Shown here piece by piece: positions 1 to 10,795 of a stretch of 64,000 bases of DNA. Both the position numbers and the translations under genes were made by a program. Origin of the DNA: Dactylorhiza incarnata. Taxonomy: Eukaryota > Streptophyta > Magnoliopsida > Asparagales > Orchidaceae. The notes beneath the pieces are model-generated. The model saw only the letters and a list, made by a program, of their open reading frames with translations, was not told the origin of the DNA and made no database searches. The stretch spans positions 1,822,501 to 1,886,500 of the forward strand of contig JAWHQI010000327.1 in NCBI GenBank assembly GCA_033032865.1, given 5' to 3'. The stretch's first letter is position 1. Each line of letters begins with the position of its first letter.

Positions 1-621
1 AGTAGACCAGATATTATGTATGCAACATGTGTTTTTGCTAGGTATCAAACATGCCCTAAGGAATCTCATTACTCAGTTGCTAAGAGGATATTGAGATACC
101 TCAAGGGCAGCCAAACACTTGGCCTTTGGTATCCTAAAAATAATGATTTTGAACTAATTGGATCTTCAGATGATGACTTTGCAGGCTGCAAAGTAGATAG
201 GTAGATCACAAGTGGGACTTGTCAATTTCTAGGAAGGATATTGATCTCATGGAGTAGAAAAAAGCAAACAAGTGTGGCTATATCCACTGCTGAGTCTAAA
301 TACATTGCTGCAGGAAGCTGTTGTGCACAAATTATGTGGATACAACATCAACTAGAGGACTGCAACCTCAAGGTAAGTCATTCTCCACTATATTGTGACT
401 CATCCAGTGCAATTTCTATTACTAAGAATCATGTATCACATAGCAGGACTAAGCATATAGAAATTAGATATCATTTTATTAGAGAGCATGTAGAAAGTGA
501 AAATATCCACTTTGAATATGTTTCCACAGACAATCTAGTGACTGATATATTTACCAAGGCATTGGATGAGGCTAAGTTCAATTCATTTAAAATTGAGTTA
601 GTAATGTTAAGTGTTGATTAA
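1..621 (+). pseudogene. Ty1/copia Pol C-terminus (RT end and RNase H), element C1
   Basis: The reading frame is open from base 1, so the gene starts outside the window. It reads as the C-terminal part of a copia polyprotein. The RT connection segment includes RILRYLKGSQTLGL, and the RNase H part includes ISTAESKYIA, YCDSSSAISI and the terminal motif TKHIEIRYHFIREHV. The domain degrades the RNA strand of the cDNA hybrid in the virus-like particle. One in-frame TAG at 202-204 interrupts it and the same frame continues to the natural TAA at 619-621, so this copy is dead but little decayed. Sireviruses (SIRE1/Maximus) are the plant copia elements with an extra ORF after Pol, which matches what follows here. 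Confidence 0.9.
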
Positions 622-984
622 TCCCTTATATTTCAATTGATTATTTAAATGTGGTTGTTATTCCTTAGCTAGAAGATATACTGTTCACTGCTAGGTAGTG
701 TGCTCAGCTGAAACAGCTGAGAAAGTCTCAGCTGAACTGCTGAGACAAGCTTTTGGTCTCAGCGGAACTGCTGAGAAGGCTGAATGGTTTCAGTAATACC
801 CTGTCCTAGTGGTTTACCAGTCAGTCTCAGCGGATCCGCTGAGACGGGTTGTTTAAATAAAATCAAATCCTAATTAAGAATCCAGAGGCATTAATTCTAT
901 TAATGTAACAAGATAAATCAGTAATTATCTAAAGGGTAATTTCAAACCTAAAATTAAATTAAAATTTGTATAAATAGAGTAATA
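622..984 (+). promoter_or_regulatory. Pol to env-like spacer with dyad words and a TATA box
   Basis: This gene-free spacer carries repeated words of the type GCTGAGAC and its complement GTCTCAGC between about 700 and 846. They include a perfect 22-bp palindrome at 824-845 (GTCTCAGCGGA followed by its reverse complement). A good TATA box, TATAAATAG, lies at 969-977, and the first ATG opening a good frame downstream is at 1069. The same palindrome and the same words occur in this element's LTR at about 4030-4210, again upstream of a TATA box (4340-4347). I infer an internal promoter for the downstream ORF with LTR-like design; no transcript evidence is available here. Confidence 0.5.
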
Positions 985-3508
985 ATGATAATAAGGTTAC
1001 AAACCCTATGCCCCATCCGTCGAGATGACCCTTCCAATCCCAACTCAGCGACTCATCTTTTTCACAAAATGACTCCAAAATCTGCAAAAGATCTTCATGA
1101 TGGATATGAAATAGTCAGGAATGGATTTCAACATGCCCCTCCTAAAATAAAGGATGTGATTCAATTACTTGAAGCTCAAGGATTAGAATTTTTGTTGTCA
1201 GAGCCGTCTACTATTTTGAGAACTGAAGTGCTAGAATTATATGCAAATATCAAGTTATCTCCTACCAAAAGCTATCTGAAATCAAGAATTGGTAGTGACA
1301 AGATCAAAGTTACCCCTAAAAGACTGGAGAAAGCACTAAAGTTGCCATCAACAAGCCAAGATGAAGAAGATGATGTTTCAGAAAAAGACAGATTTAAAAC
1401 TCTAAAATGGTGTGAGTATAGTGATGCCAAAACTGGCTCACTAAAAAGGAAGTATTTCAATCAAAGAGGAAAACTATTAGCTGATATTGTTGGGAAGGCC
1501 ATTCTCTGCAAACTTGGCTCCCATGACACAATATCAAAGTTTATGTTTGAGCTAATGGTTAGGATAGTACTGAAGAAGAAGACTTCCTAGGCACAAGTCA
1601 TTTTTCAAAGGATCAAAGAATGCCTTCAAGCCCCCAATATGGGAAGAATACTGGCACTCTATCTATTCCAAAATTATCATAATCTGTTTGATACCTCAAA
1701 AGGTTGAAACATCCATTATCTCAAGAGAATGGATATCAAAACCTTGGATAGGTTCACAAGAGTGCTCCCTATAAGCCAGCCCTCTGAGGTAAAAGATAAG
1801 AAGAAAAGGCTGATCAAGGGATCAAGAAGAGCTAGGATGGTCTGTTCTGAATCAGATTCCGAAGAGGATGCTGCAAATCTAAGATCAGGCAACATCCCTG
1901 ATCAAGGAAGGATTGAAGGTGTAGGTGAAGTTGATGCTCAAGACCAAGGAGGCAACACTGCTTCCAATCCTCTGAACCTCACAACCAATGAAGATGCACA
2001 AGATGTGCATCCTGTAGTAGAAGGTCCTGAAGAGAAGCAACAGGACTCTCCCACTAATCTACAAAGTAAGATTGATCTCATCATCTCTGCTCTTGAAAGA
2101 AGGATCAGTCTAATCCATGATGAACCAACAGGTTTCTTGGAGCATAATTCTGAAGATACTCCATCTGAGGAAGAGCAAGAAGGATCAACTGGAAAAGAAA
2201 GCCAGGAGGCAGATGATGATGATCAAGATGATGATGTTGCTGAGCATAATGATGGTGCTAAAAAGATGCATGATAGGCTAAGGGGGAGCATACAAAGGTC
2301 CCTACTAAGGATATCACATCCACCCCTGCAGTTGAGCCATCCACTCCAATTGAGTGTGATCCTCTAATTGCTCAAGAAAAGACCTCACCTCCAGTGATAC
2401 AACTCTCTACAAGTTATCCAGCAGTAGTTGTTGAACCACAACAATCAACAAAACTTCTCCTAAATTCAGTCAAGACACTGCTTGATGTCCGATTGTCATC
2501 AATGAAGGAATACATTGATAAATCAATATCAGATGTGAAGGAAGAGGTGATGAATGAAATCAAGGGTATAAAGGAAGACACTGCCTACCTAAACTCCTAG
2601 ATGACCAAATGGTTTGATCTAGCAGAAAAATCAGTGGTATCTCAGAACACTATTTTAAGATCCATGGACAAAAGTCTCCAACTTTCAGAGAAAGACATGA
2701 GCTATGTCAAGAATTTTGTCAGTAAAACTGATGAGGTGATAGTGAAGGCCTCAAACCATATTGAAGAGCATATGTGGTCTACAACAACCACAATGATAGC
2801 AGAAGCTAAGACAATGAAGGAAGAACTGAAGGCTGACTTGGAAAATGCATTTCAGACCCTATCTGGTTCTGTGGCAGCTGCTTCTCATGGAATTGAATAA
2901 AAAATATTTGAAGAAGTCAGAAAGGGGAGGAGACCAATATTGAAACAAATTTATAGCTTGCCTTCAAAGTTCTGCAAGGAACAAGATTTGCTCCAAATCT
3001 GCCTCTCCTGGACATATTTAGAGCAGAGGATTTTGACTTCCCTGCTCAAGCAAAGACTGCACAGGATGCAAAGCAAGCATCCAAAAGGAAAAGAGAAGAA
3101 GTCATGCTTGCTGAAGAGTTCATGGCAAAGAACAGGGATGATCAAGCCAAAGATCCTGACTTTGAGTATTGGAGTTATTTTTCCAAGATCATAATTCGGA
3201 ATGCTTGGGTAAACCATGGTCAGTTATGCAAAAACATTGATAGGATGTATCCAGCAGAGGAATGGATCAAAGACCTTGAAAGGAATTCCCTAAGGGAAAG
3301 AGTATTCAAATAAACCTTAGTAAGAAAAAGCAACCCTAAGAAAATGCCTTCCAAATATATCTCAAAGTCATTCCTATACTTCAAAAGGCAGGAGAACAAG
3401 AAGAAGGTTGCTGAGATGAAAGCTGATGCTGCTGGAAAGGAGGTTGCTGGTGAAGGTGCTGAAAGCTCAAATGCATCAAATAAGAGAAAAACATTAACTT
3501 ATGGTTAA
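985..3508 (+). pseudogene. Extra env-like ORF of Sirevirus-like copia element C1
   Basis: This coding remnant follows Pol in the same orientation. The likely start is ATG 1069, about 90 bases after the TATA box at 969-977; the frame is open from 985. The N-terminal part contains a block (VLELYANIKLS, then KVTPKRLEKALKLPS) that resembles the putative plant transposon protein domain found in extra ORFs of plant retroelements. An acidic, low-complexity middle and a long coiled-coil-like C-terminal part (about 2480-2900) follow. The frame is broken by TAG 1588-1590, a TGA near 1705, a frameshift near 2290, TAG 2598-2600 and TAA 2898-2900. Recognisable coding resumes at 3104-3313 and ends at TAA 3506-3508. 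I see no clear signal peptide or transmembrane segment, so envelope function is not supported by sequence; the name reflects position only. Confidence 0.75.
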
Positions 3509-3862
3509 ATTTTCATTAGACAATTTTGAGCACTGAATTCTGTAAACATTATGTATTGACATTTCATATATAATAAATTTGGTTTTTCAATCAATTTCTG
3601 AGACTCATGTGTTTATTATTAAATTAAAGTCAAGCTTAATATATACTGTGTTAATGCTTAACATGGTTGGTGTATTGTGCTTAACATGTTTTGTGTATGT
3701 ATGCTCATTATATGATGTATTGTCTATATAAATGATAACAATAAAATTGTTATGTTGTCATGACTTATAATCGCACTATATATTTATATGTCATGATATG
3801 TTTATTGTGGTTATGTATCTTAGCATTGGTGTATGTTTTGCCTTCTTCAAATAGGAGGGGAT
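3509..3862 (+). other. 3' untranslated region and polypurine tract of C1
   Basis: AT-rich, gene-free stretch between the extra ORF and the LTR. It ends in a purine-rich tract (AATAGGAGGGGA, about 3850-3861) immediately before the TGTTGG LTR start. This is the expected plus-strand primer of reverse transcription. Confidence 0.75.
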
Positions 3863-5096
3863 TGTTGGAATATTGTCCTTCAATGTTCCCTAGATTTTAA
3901 GATGCATCACAATCAATGCTAAGTACATATTGTATTTGATAAGCCTTTATGTATTATGTTTATGCAGGCTTAAGTTATTCCATACATTGGAATAGGTCCA
4001 TGTGTTGTCTGTCAAAATTGTTGAGACAATAGTCTGGTCTCAGCTGAATCGCTGAGACGCAGCTGAACTGCCGTTGAGAAGGAGTCTGTCTCAGCTGAGT
4101 TGTACATAGAGAAAATCCATTGAGAAGACTATCTGTCTCAGCGGATCCGCTGAGACAAAGTACATTCTACCGCTGAGACTGAAACCTGTCTTAGCCCAAC
4201 CGCTAAGACCGATTCATATTTGAATATTGCCTGGCAGAATCTACTTTTGGCGCAAGTGGCCAGAAAGCAGGATAAAGCATTCTATTTTTGTCCATGTTGT
4301 GACTAGGATATGGAAAGAGTCGTTGATGCCTATTGGAAGTATAAAAGCATATGTTAGGTCAATGTAACAGTAAGCTTGCACAACTAAAAATAAAAGACAT
4401 TGACGGCGACCAAAGGAAAGCTTAACCAACTGTTCTTGCTAATTAAAGCTCAGAAGAACAAGAAGATCTTCTCCTTCATCTGAAGTGGAGGATCAAGTGG
4501 AGCAGAGATAGCAAAAGCTACTGTACTGCTCAAAGACAGCTTCTGTTTTCATACTGCAACAGAAGACCCTAAGCCGAAGGTTAAATCTTCATTGTCTCCT
4601 ATTGTAACTGTAAGAATATAAATCTCTATAAGAACTTCATTGTTCTGAGTGTGTAGGGCTTTGTGTATGAGTTTGTAAGGCTGTACTCCCAGCATGAATT
4701 GTAGGATTTCAGAGGAGATCTGAGGTAGGAAACCAGAAGGGTTTCTGAGTTGTAGGAGTTGGAGAACTCTGAGTGGTAGGGCTACTGGCCTGAGGTAAGT
4801 TTTTGGAGGAAACCTGAGAGATCCTGAGGGATCTGAGTTGTAAGCACTTGGAGCTGAGATTTGGAGGAGTTTGTCTTGTCTAACACACTGTTAGAAAGGT
4901 GTATAGGGAAATTGGACTACCCATAGACACACTATCTTAGGGAACCACTATAAATAGTTGGGTGTTTTCGGTGTGTTTGCTATCACTTTATTCAATCACT
5001 TAAAAACCACTAGTTGTAAGTAGAAAATCTCAAAGGAACCTATTCAACCCCCCCCCCCCCCCTAGGCGAGTTAGACTACTACTAAGTAAACTATCA
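3863..5096 (+). mobile_element. 3' LTR of copia element C1 (LTR-A)
   Basis: The 1234-bp LTR starts TGTTGGAATATTG right after the polypurine tract and ends ...AAACTATCA. It is recognised by comparison with the related LTR at 5516-6849, which shares both ends and much of the body. U3 holds a cluster of GTCTCAGC/GCTGAGAC words (about 4030-4210) including a perfect 22-bp palindrome at 4135-4156. A TATA box (TATAAAAG) lies at 4340-4347. A run of 15 C lies at 5048-5062 near the 3' end, typical of Sirevirus LTR ends that read TTCACCCCC. The 5' LTR lies outside the window. Confidence 0.85.
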
Positions 5097-5515
5097 TAGG
5101 CCATCGTGGAGTCCAGCGGGTCGGCCCCAGCAGCAAGGTCCGAGAAGAAGGATCTCCCTGGAGAGGAGAAATCATAACCGGCCGGATAGGCATCAGGAAA
5201 GGGGACCGGAGGAAGTGATGGTTGTTGCCCGATAGGGTAATAGGCCAGCCCGAAGGAACCAGCAGAGAAGGCCGCAGGCAGAAGTGGTTCCCTTCTATTG
5301 TGAGCTGCTTCGGGTAGAGGGGCATGGGACGATGGCTTGCCCAAATTTTTGGGAGGCCAGGAGAAGGCTAGCCGCTGGAGAAGTGGGAGGAGATCCTAGA
5401 AGGCTGGAAGCCCCTGTCGAGCCGCTGGTGGTGCAAGACGTCGCTGGAAGGAGGAATGGGGACAGAATCAACCAAGGGGGTCGAGGAGAAGTTATTCAGG
5501 GAGCAGGAGGAGGAG
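5097..5515 (+). pseudogene. Gag C-terminal fragment of Tat-lineage element T1
   Basis: Between two copia LTRs lies a short gypsy gag fragment. The best-preserved part (about 5284-5400) reads YCELLRVEGHGTMACPNF. It matches the zinc-finger region of element T2 (YCDFHDEEGHATATCPEF at about 18670-18730), except that the first histidine ligand has become leucine. An arginine/glycine-rich tail follows, and the segment ends at the LTR-B boundary. The upstream gag is lost to the C1 insertion or lies outside the window. T1 continues after LTR-B at 6850. Confidence 0.7.
5446..5515 (+). repeat. 70-bp direct duplication flanking solo LTR-B, left copy
   Basis: This 70-bp T1 gag segment recurs at 6854-6923 on the other side of LTR-B with about eight differences by eye. 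It is far longer than the usual 5-bp copia target duplication. Confidence 0.75.
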
Positions 5516-6849
5516 TGTTGGGAATATTGCCCCTCAATATTCCCTAGATTTGAAGAGGCATCACACTCAATGCTAAGTACATATTGTATTTGATAAGCCC
5601 TCTTTTGTATCATAGTTGTGCAGGGTTGTGTCATTCCAAACATTGGAATTATTCTCCGGGTTTACTGTCAAAATTGCTGAGACAATAACCTGGTCTGAGC
5701 TGAACCACTGAGACGCAGCTAATTAGCCGCTGAGAAGGAATCTGTCTCAGCTGAGCTACATATAGAGGAAAACCACGGAGAAAACTATCTGTCTTAGCGG
5801 ATTCGCTGAGACGAAGTCTGTTCTGCCACTGAGACTGGAGTCTATCTCAGCCCATCCACTGAGACAGATTCATATTTGAATATTGCCTAGCGGGATCTGC
5901 TTTTGGCACAAGTGGCTAAAAAGAAAAGATAAAATTTTCTATTTATGTCCATGTTGTGACATAGCACTCCTCAGAGCCGTTGCAGATTGGAGGAGGTCTA
6001 AATGAAGATGTTATGTCATTGGAGAAGGCGTGGACAAGAACTGAAATAACTACTACTGTTTTATTAAGATACTTTCTGCTTCCACTAGAAATCTCTATCT
6101 GCTTCCTGAAAGTCATTTCTCAAGCTGCAAGCAGATTACTTCCAAAGAGATAAGAATGTTCTTGCTCATTCTATACAAAAGATCAAGTGGATCTTCTTTC
6201 CTCTACTGAAGAAGAAGATCAGAAGAGACAGGTCTGAACCTGCTACTGTTCAGACCTGTTTCAAGATAGCATCTGCTGTGCTTCAACAACAGAAGATCTA
6301 AGCTAAAGGTTTAATCTATACCGTCATCTGTTGTAACAGTAAAACTATAAACTCTGTAAGAACATCTTTGTTCTGAGTGTGTAGGGATTTGTACCTGAGT
6401 TTGTAAGGCAGTACTCCCAACCTGAGTGTGGGATTTCAGAGGAGATCTGAGGTAGGGCTTCTTGATAGGCCTGAGGTAGGAAACCAGGAGGGCTTCTGAG
6501 TTATAGGAGTTGGAGTACTCTTAGTGTTAGAGTTGTTGGCCTGAGGTAGGGTTTTGGAGGAAATCTGAGAGATCCTGAGGGATCTGAGTTGTAAGCTCAT
6601 GGATCTGAGATTTGGAGGAGTTTGCCTTGTCTAACCAACTATTAGAAAGGTGTAGAGGGAAAGTGGAATACTCATAGACACACTGTCTTGGGGAACCACT
6701 TTAAGTAGTTGTGTGGTTTCTGTGTGTTTGTTATTACCTTATTCAATTACTTAATAACTACTAGTTGTAAGTAGAAAATACCAAAGGAACCTATTCACCC
6801 CCCCCCCCCCCCCTCTAGGTGAGTTAGACTACTACCAAGTAAACTATCA
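5516..6849 (+). mobile_element. Solo copia LTR (LTR-B), relative of C1
   Basis: This 1334-bp LTR starts TGTTGGGAATATTGC and ends ...AAACTATCA, matching LTR-A end to end. It has no internal region on either side; both flanks are T1 gag. The dyad words are present at about 5690-5870 but the central palindrome is mutated (GCGGATTCGC). A run of 16 C lies at 6798-6813. It is best explained as a solo LTR left after LTR-LTR recombination inside T1. The outermost flanking 5-mers are AGGAG and AGGGG. Confidence 0.85.
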
Positions 6850-6853
6850 AGGG

Positions 6854-6923
6854 GGAAGGAGGAATGAGGACAGAATCGACCAAGGTGGTTGAGGAGAAGT
6901 CATTCAGGGAGGAGCGAGAGGAG
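6854..6923 (+). repeat. 70-bp direct duplication flanking solo LTR-B, right copy
   Basis: Right partner of the segment at 5446-5515. From here on the T1 coding sequence continues into the gag tail and protease. Confidence 0.75.
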
Positions 6924-7460
6924 TAGGAGGAGCCGCAGTATGAGTGATTCACGGGGGAGCGGGGCTTGGAGCTTCTCGCAAAGGAAGCCTCCATCAGATC
7001 TATCGCAGGAGTGCCACCTCTACTTCGCAGGCACCGCCCTCGTTGGATCAGATCACCTTTTTAGAGGAGGATATGTTAGGGAATGAGAATCCCTTCCATG
7101 ATGCCCTCGTGATTCAAGAATTCGTGGAGGATTTCACCGTCGATCGGATCTTTGTGGATAACGGAAGCTCCGTAAACATTATCTTCAAAAAGACATTCGA
7201 TGGATCGGGAGTCGAGGCAAGAATGGTCCACGACGTCGGATTGTCCCCTCTCTGGTTTCCCAGGAGAGAGGAAAGAGGTGGAGGGAGGAGTGGATCTGCT
7301 AGTAACTCTTGGCGCCACCTCAATCAAGTGTCGATTCATCATCGTCGACACCTCGAGCTGCTACAAGGAGATCTTTGGGAGGCCACTCATCAATTTCTTC
7401 AAGACCGTCCCGTCCTCCTACCATCAATGCTTGAAGTACTGCTAGGGGAGGTCTAGGTAA
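6924..7460 (+). pseudogene. Gag tail and aspartic protease of T1
   Basis: Coding remnant with the block SRKGSLHQIYRRS, found also in T2 just before its protease, followed by a retropepsin-like domain. The active-site motif FVDNGSSVNIIF (about 7150-7190) keeps the catalytic aspartate in the D-N-G-S-S form. A frameshift near 7240 moves the frame to one containing GFPGERKEVEGGVDLL and ending IFGRPLINFF, which aligns with the T2 protease. A stop at 7443-7445 ends that frame. The enzyme would mature the Gag-Pol polyprotein; this copy cannot. Confidence 0.8.
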
Positions 7461-7465
7461 GGATC

Positions 7466-8703
7466 ATGAGCGATCCAAGAGCCGCCCATGAGTGCTACCT
7501 CAACACAGTCAACACCATTAGCTGGATGGCGGACGCGGAGGAGATGGAGAAGGTGCTAGAAGGAATGACGAGGATGGAAGCAACGGAGGAGGTGGAGGAG
7601 ATCGAGGTACTCTCCGAGGTCAGAGTACCTGGACTGCTGAAGATAAGAGGGTCTCTGAAGACCGAAGAGAAGATCAAGATGGCGACATGTCTACAAGAGA
7701 ATGTTGACATCTTCGCCTGGAGTGCTGCCGAGATGCCCGGTATCGACGTGGAGGTTTCTTGTCATCGCCTCAATCTAAACCCCACGGTCAAGCCCATCCG
7801 GCAGAAGAATAGGTCAAGTTCTATCGGTTGGCCGGACCCATTAGAGAGGAGATAAAGAAGCTGCTTGAGACATGCTTTGTGTTAGAGATCCAGTATCCAG
7901 GCTGGGTATCCAATGTTGTAATGGTAAAGAAGGGTGGGGGAAAATGGCGCATGTGTATTGATTTTTTCCTTCTGAATAAAGCTTGCTTGAAGGATTGTTA
8001 TCCTCTACCTCGAATCGATGCGCTGGTTGATTCAGCAGACAGTTTTTCTGTGATGAGCTTCCTCGACGCATTTTCAGAGTACCACCAGATCCAGATGCAT
8101 CCCCCCGATTGCCGCGATGTCTCCTTCATCACTAATGATGGCTGATACAGCTACAAGATGATGCCCTTCGGGTTGAAGAATGCGGAGGCTACCTACCAGC
8201 GGATGATGGACCAAGTTTTCAAGGAGCAAAAGGGGAGGAACCCGAAAGTGTATCTGGATGACCTCTTGATCAAAAACAAGAGCGTCCTAGAGCATGTTAC
8301 CGACCTGGTTGAGACCTTCGCGATGCTTCGAAGGTTCAAGATGAGGCTCAATCCTACAAAATGCATATTCGGGGTGGGGAGAGGAAAGTTCTTGGGACAT
8401 ATCCTCACCCTAAATGGAGTAGAGCCTAACTTTGATAAGGTCAAGGCTATCCAGGAGATGACCTCGCCGAAGAGTACCAAAGAAGTTCAGAGGTTGACTG
8501 GAAGGCTGGCAGGCCTTAGCCGCTTCCTGTCAAAGGCGGGGGAAAAGTGCTCTCCATTCTTCAAGATGCTCCGAAAGAATGAAGATTTTGAGTGGTATGA
8601 AGAATGCGAGAAGGCATTCGAGCGGTTAAAGCAACAGCTAAACCAGACACCTCTTTTCCAAAGCCGAAAGAATGTGAAGACCTACTCTTTTACCTGGGAG
8701 TAG
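7466..8703 (+). pseudogene. Linker and reverse transcriptase of T1
   Basis: The linker before RT reads NTVNTISWMADAEE and matches T2. RT follows with recognisable motifs: VVMVKKGGGKWRMCIDF, CYPLPRIDALVD, MMPFGLKNAEATYQRMMD and the catalytic box VYLDDLLIK near 8250-8275. The connection includes LGHILTLNGVEPNFDK. A frameshift lies near 7820. An in-frame TGA at 8143-8145 sits where relatives have tryptophan (TGG to TGA). The frame is lost again at 8701-8703. This is the polymerase of a Ty3/gypsy element of the Tat type. Confidence 0.85.
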
Positions 8704-9544
8704 GTCAGAAGCGGTAAGCTCGGTGCTCGTCAGAGAAGAAGGAAGAAAGCAGCTACCAATCTATTATGTTAGCCAGGTGATAAAGAAGGCGGAGTTACGG
8801 TATCCCATCCTAGAAAAGCTTGCCTTAGCCATGGTGGTGTCGGCGCGGAAGCTCCGACCTTATTTTCAAACCCACTCCATCCGAGTCGTGACCGATCATC
8901 CCCTCCGAGGAATTCTGGAAGGGTTGGTGCATTCGGGAAGGCTGGCAAAATGGTCGGTAGAAGTCAGCGAGTTTGACATTTCCTTCTCACCTCGGGTGGC
9001 GATAAAAGAACAAGCGGTGGTGGATTTCATGGCAGATTTTTTGGGGGAGGCAGATGTAGGCGAGGGCCATTCAAATCTAGTCTCCTGGAAGATGTTCGTG
9101 GATGGAGCTTCGAGAAAAAGTTTTGTGGGAGTAGGCATCGTGCTTGTCAGCCCACAAGGAATTAGGATCGAGCAAGTGGTCGAGATCCTCTTCCTCATCA
9201 CAAATAATCTGATAGAGTACGAAGCCATAGTGGCAGGCTTGCGTTTTGCCAAGGAGTTGGGAATCCAAGACATCCAAGCTTTCACGAATTCAATGGTGGT
9301 CACTTCACGTATTTGAGTGGAGTTCGAAGTGTGTGTTGCCATCCTACAAAGATACCTAGTTAAAGTTCAAGAGTTGATCGGCGGTTTCCAATCCTTCTTC
9401 GTCGAGCACGTGCCAAGGGAGGAGAATTCAGCGGCTGGCCGTTTGGCCAAGTACGGTCCGAGGGCTGGAGGAATGATCACCGAGCTATTTCGACCATCCA
9501 TCGAGGAGGGAGAGATGATGGAAATCGAGCAGCATCCTTCCTAG
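8704..9544 (+). pseudogene. RNase H and second (archaeal-type) RNase H of T1
   Basis: After a frameshift near 8710 the first RNase H region reads QLPIYYVSQVIKKAELRYP and VVTDHPLRGIL. A second RNase H-like domain follows at about 9090-9310 with FVDGASRKSFVGVGIVL, EYEAIVAGLRFAKELGI and AFTNSMVV. In the last motif the usual aspartate appears as asparagine. A dual RNase H is the hallmark of the Tat/Ogre lineage and is the main reason for that classification. Stops at 9314-9316 (TGA) and 9542-9544 (TAG) interrupt a frame that otherwise continues. Confidence 0.85.
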
Positions 9545-10795
9545 ATGGATCCATTCGTAGCCTTCCTAACCACCAGTCAACTTCCAGCAGATGGTGAAGA
9601 TCAAAGGAATTTCATGTACAAGGCGGCATACTACCGATTACACAATGAAGAGCTATATCGCAAGACCATCTTGCCCCCCCTTGTCCTGATGTGTTTCAGA
9701 AGTTGAAGTACCTCGAGTTCTGAAGGAAATCCACTCAAGAGAGTGTGGTGGTCATTCAGGGACTCGCACTTTGGAGCAAAGAATCCTGAGGCACTGTTAC
9801 TTTTGACCGACCATCCGGAAGGAGGCCGAAACCTTCTCCAAAAAGTGTCAGAAGTGTCATCTCTTCGCCCCTCTCCAGTTGCAGCCAGCCCAACAGCTTC
9901 GTTCGATCACGGCCCCGTGGCCGTTCTCTATCTGGTGAATGGATCTGATAGGCCCCTTCCCCGAGGCCAATGTCTAGAGGAAGTTCGTTCTCGTCATGAT
10001 CGACTAATTCTCCAATTGGATCGAGGCCAAAGCTCTGGCCAAGACCACCTCTCAAGTAGTGAAGAACTTCATCTGGGGGAAATCGTATGTAGGTTTGGAA
10101 TCCCTATTGCCATCATCACCGACAACGGTCCGTAATTTGCCAGGTTGGAGATGGAGGACTTATGCAAGCAGCTAGGGACCGATCTCCGATTTGCCTAAGT
10201 ACATCATCCACTGAGCAATGGACAAGTGGAGGCTGCCAACAAGCTGATCATCAACCTCCTGAAGAAAAAAGTCGAGAACTTAAGAGGGAACTGGGAGGAT
10301 CAGCTCCCTTCGGTCCTGTGGGCTATGAGAACCACTCCTAATTCGGCCACAGGAGAGACTCCTTTTAAGCTATCCCATAGGTCCGAAGCTCTCATCCTTG
10401 TAGAGTTTGAAGTTAATAGTCCAAGAGTGGTTGCGAAAGGAGAGGGAGATGAAGAATGACTGCTGGAGAATGAAGAGGCTCAAAATCTCTCTGTTGATTA
10501 CATTAAAGAACTTCGAGAGATAGCCTCGTCTCGGCAGGAAGAGATCAAAAGACGAATGGAAAAATACTTTGACAAGCACGTCCACCTCAAGCAATTCCAA
10601 GCAGGTGACCTCGTCCTGAAAAAGGTGGACGCGGCAGGAAGAGCATCCGCTTTTGGAAAGCTCAAACCAAATTGGGAGGGGCCTTTCATCGTCCACGAAT
10701 AACTAGCATCAGGAGGATATCGAGTGCAGAACCAAGCAGGGGAGCTGCTTGGAAGTACCTGGAATGGCGACGACCTTAAAAGGCTTTACCCCTAG
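9545..10795 (+). pseudogene. Integrase of T1
   Basis: Badly broken integrase. The start MDPFVAFLTTSQLP is clear. The zinc-binding region (CGGHSGTRTL then CQKCHLF) lies at about 9740-9870, after a frameshift at the C-run near 9675. Core motifs include ITDNGP near 10120 and HPLSNGQVEAANKLI near 10210-10250. The C-terminal part has AGDLVLKKVD and WEGPFIVHE, and the protein ends GDDLKRLYP with TAG at 10793-10795. The integrase tail of T2 (19798-19880) is the same ending, which shows what T2 has lost. Confidence 0.85.

Noticed and set aside
985..3508. True viral envelope gene
   Set aside because: No visible signal peptide, transmembrane helix or furin-type site. It matches the extra ORF of Sirevirus-like elements by position only.
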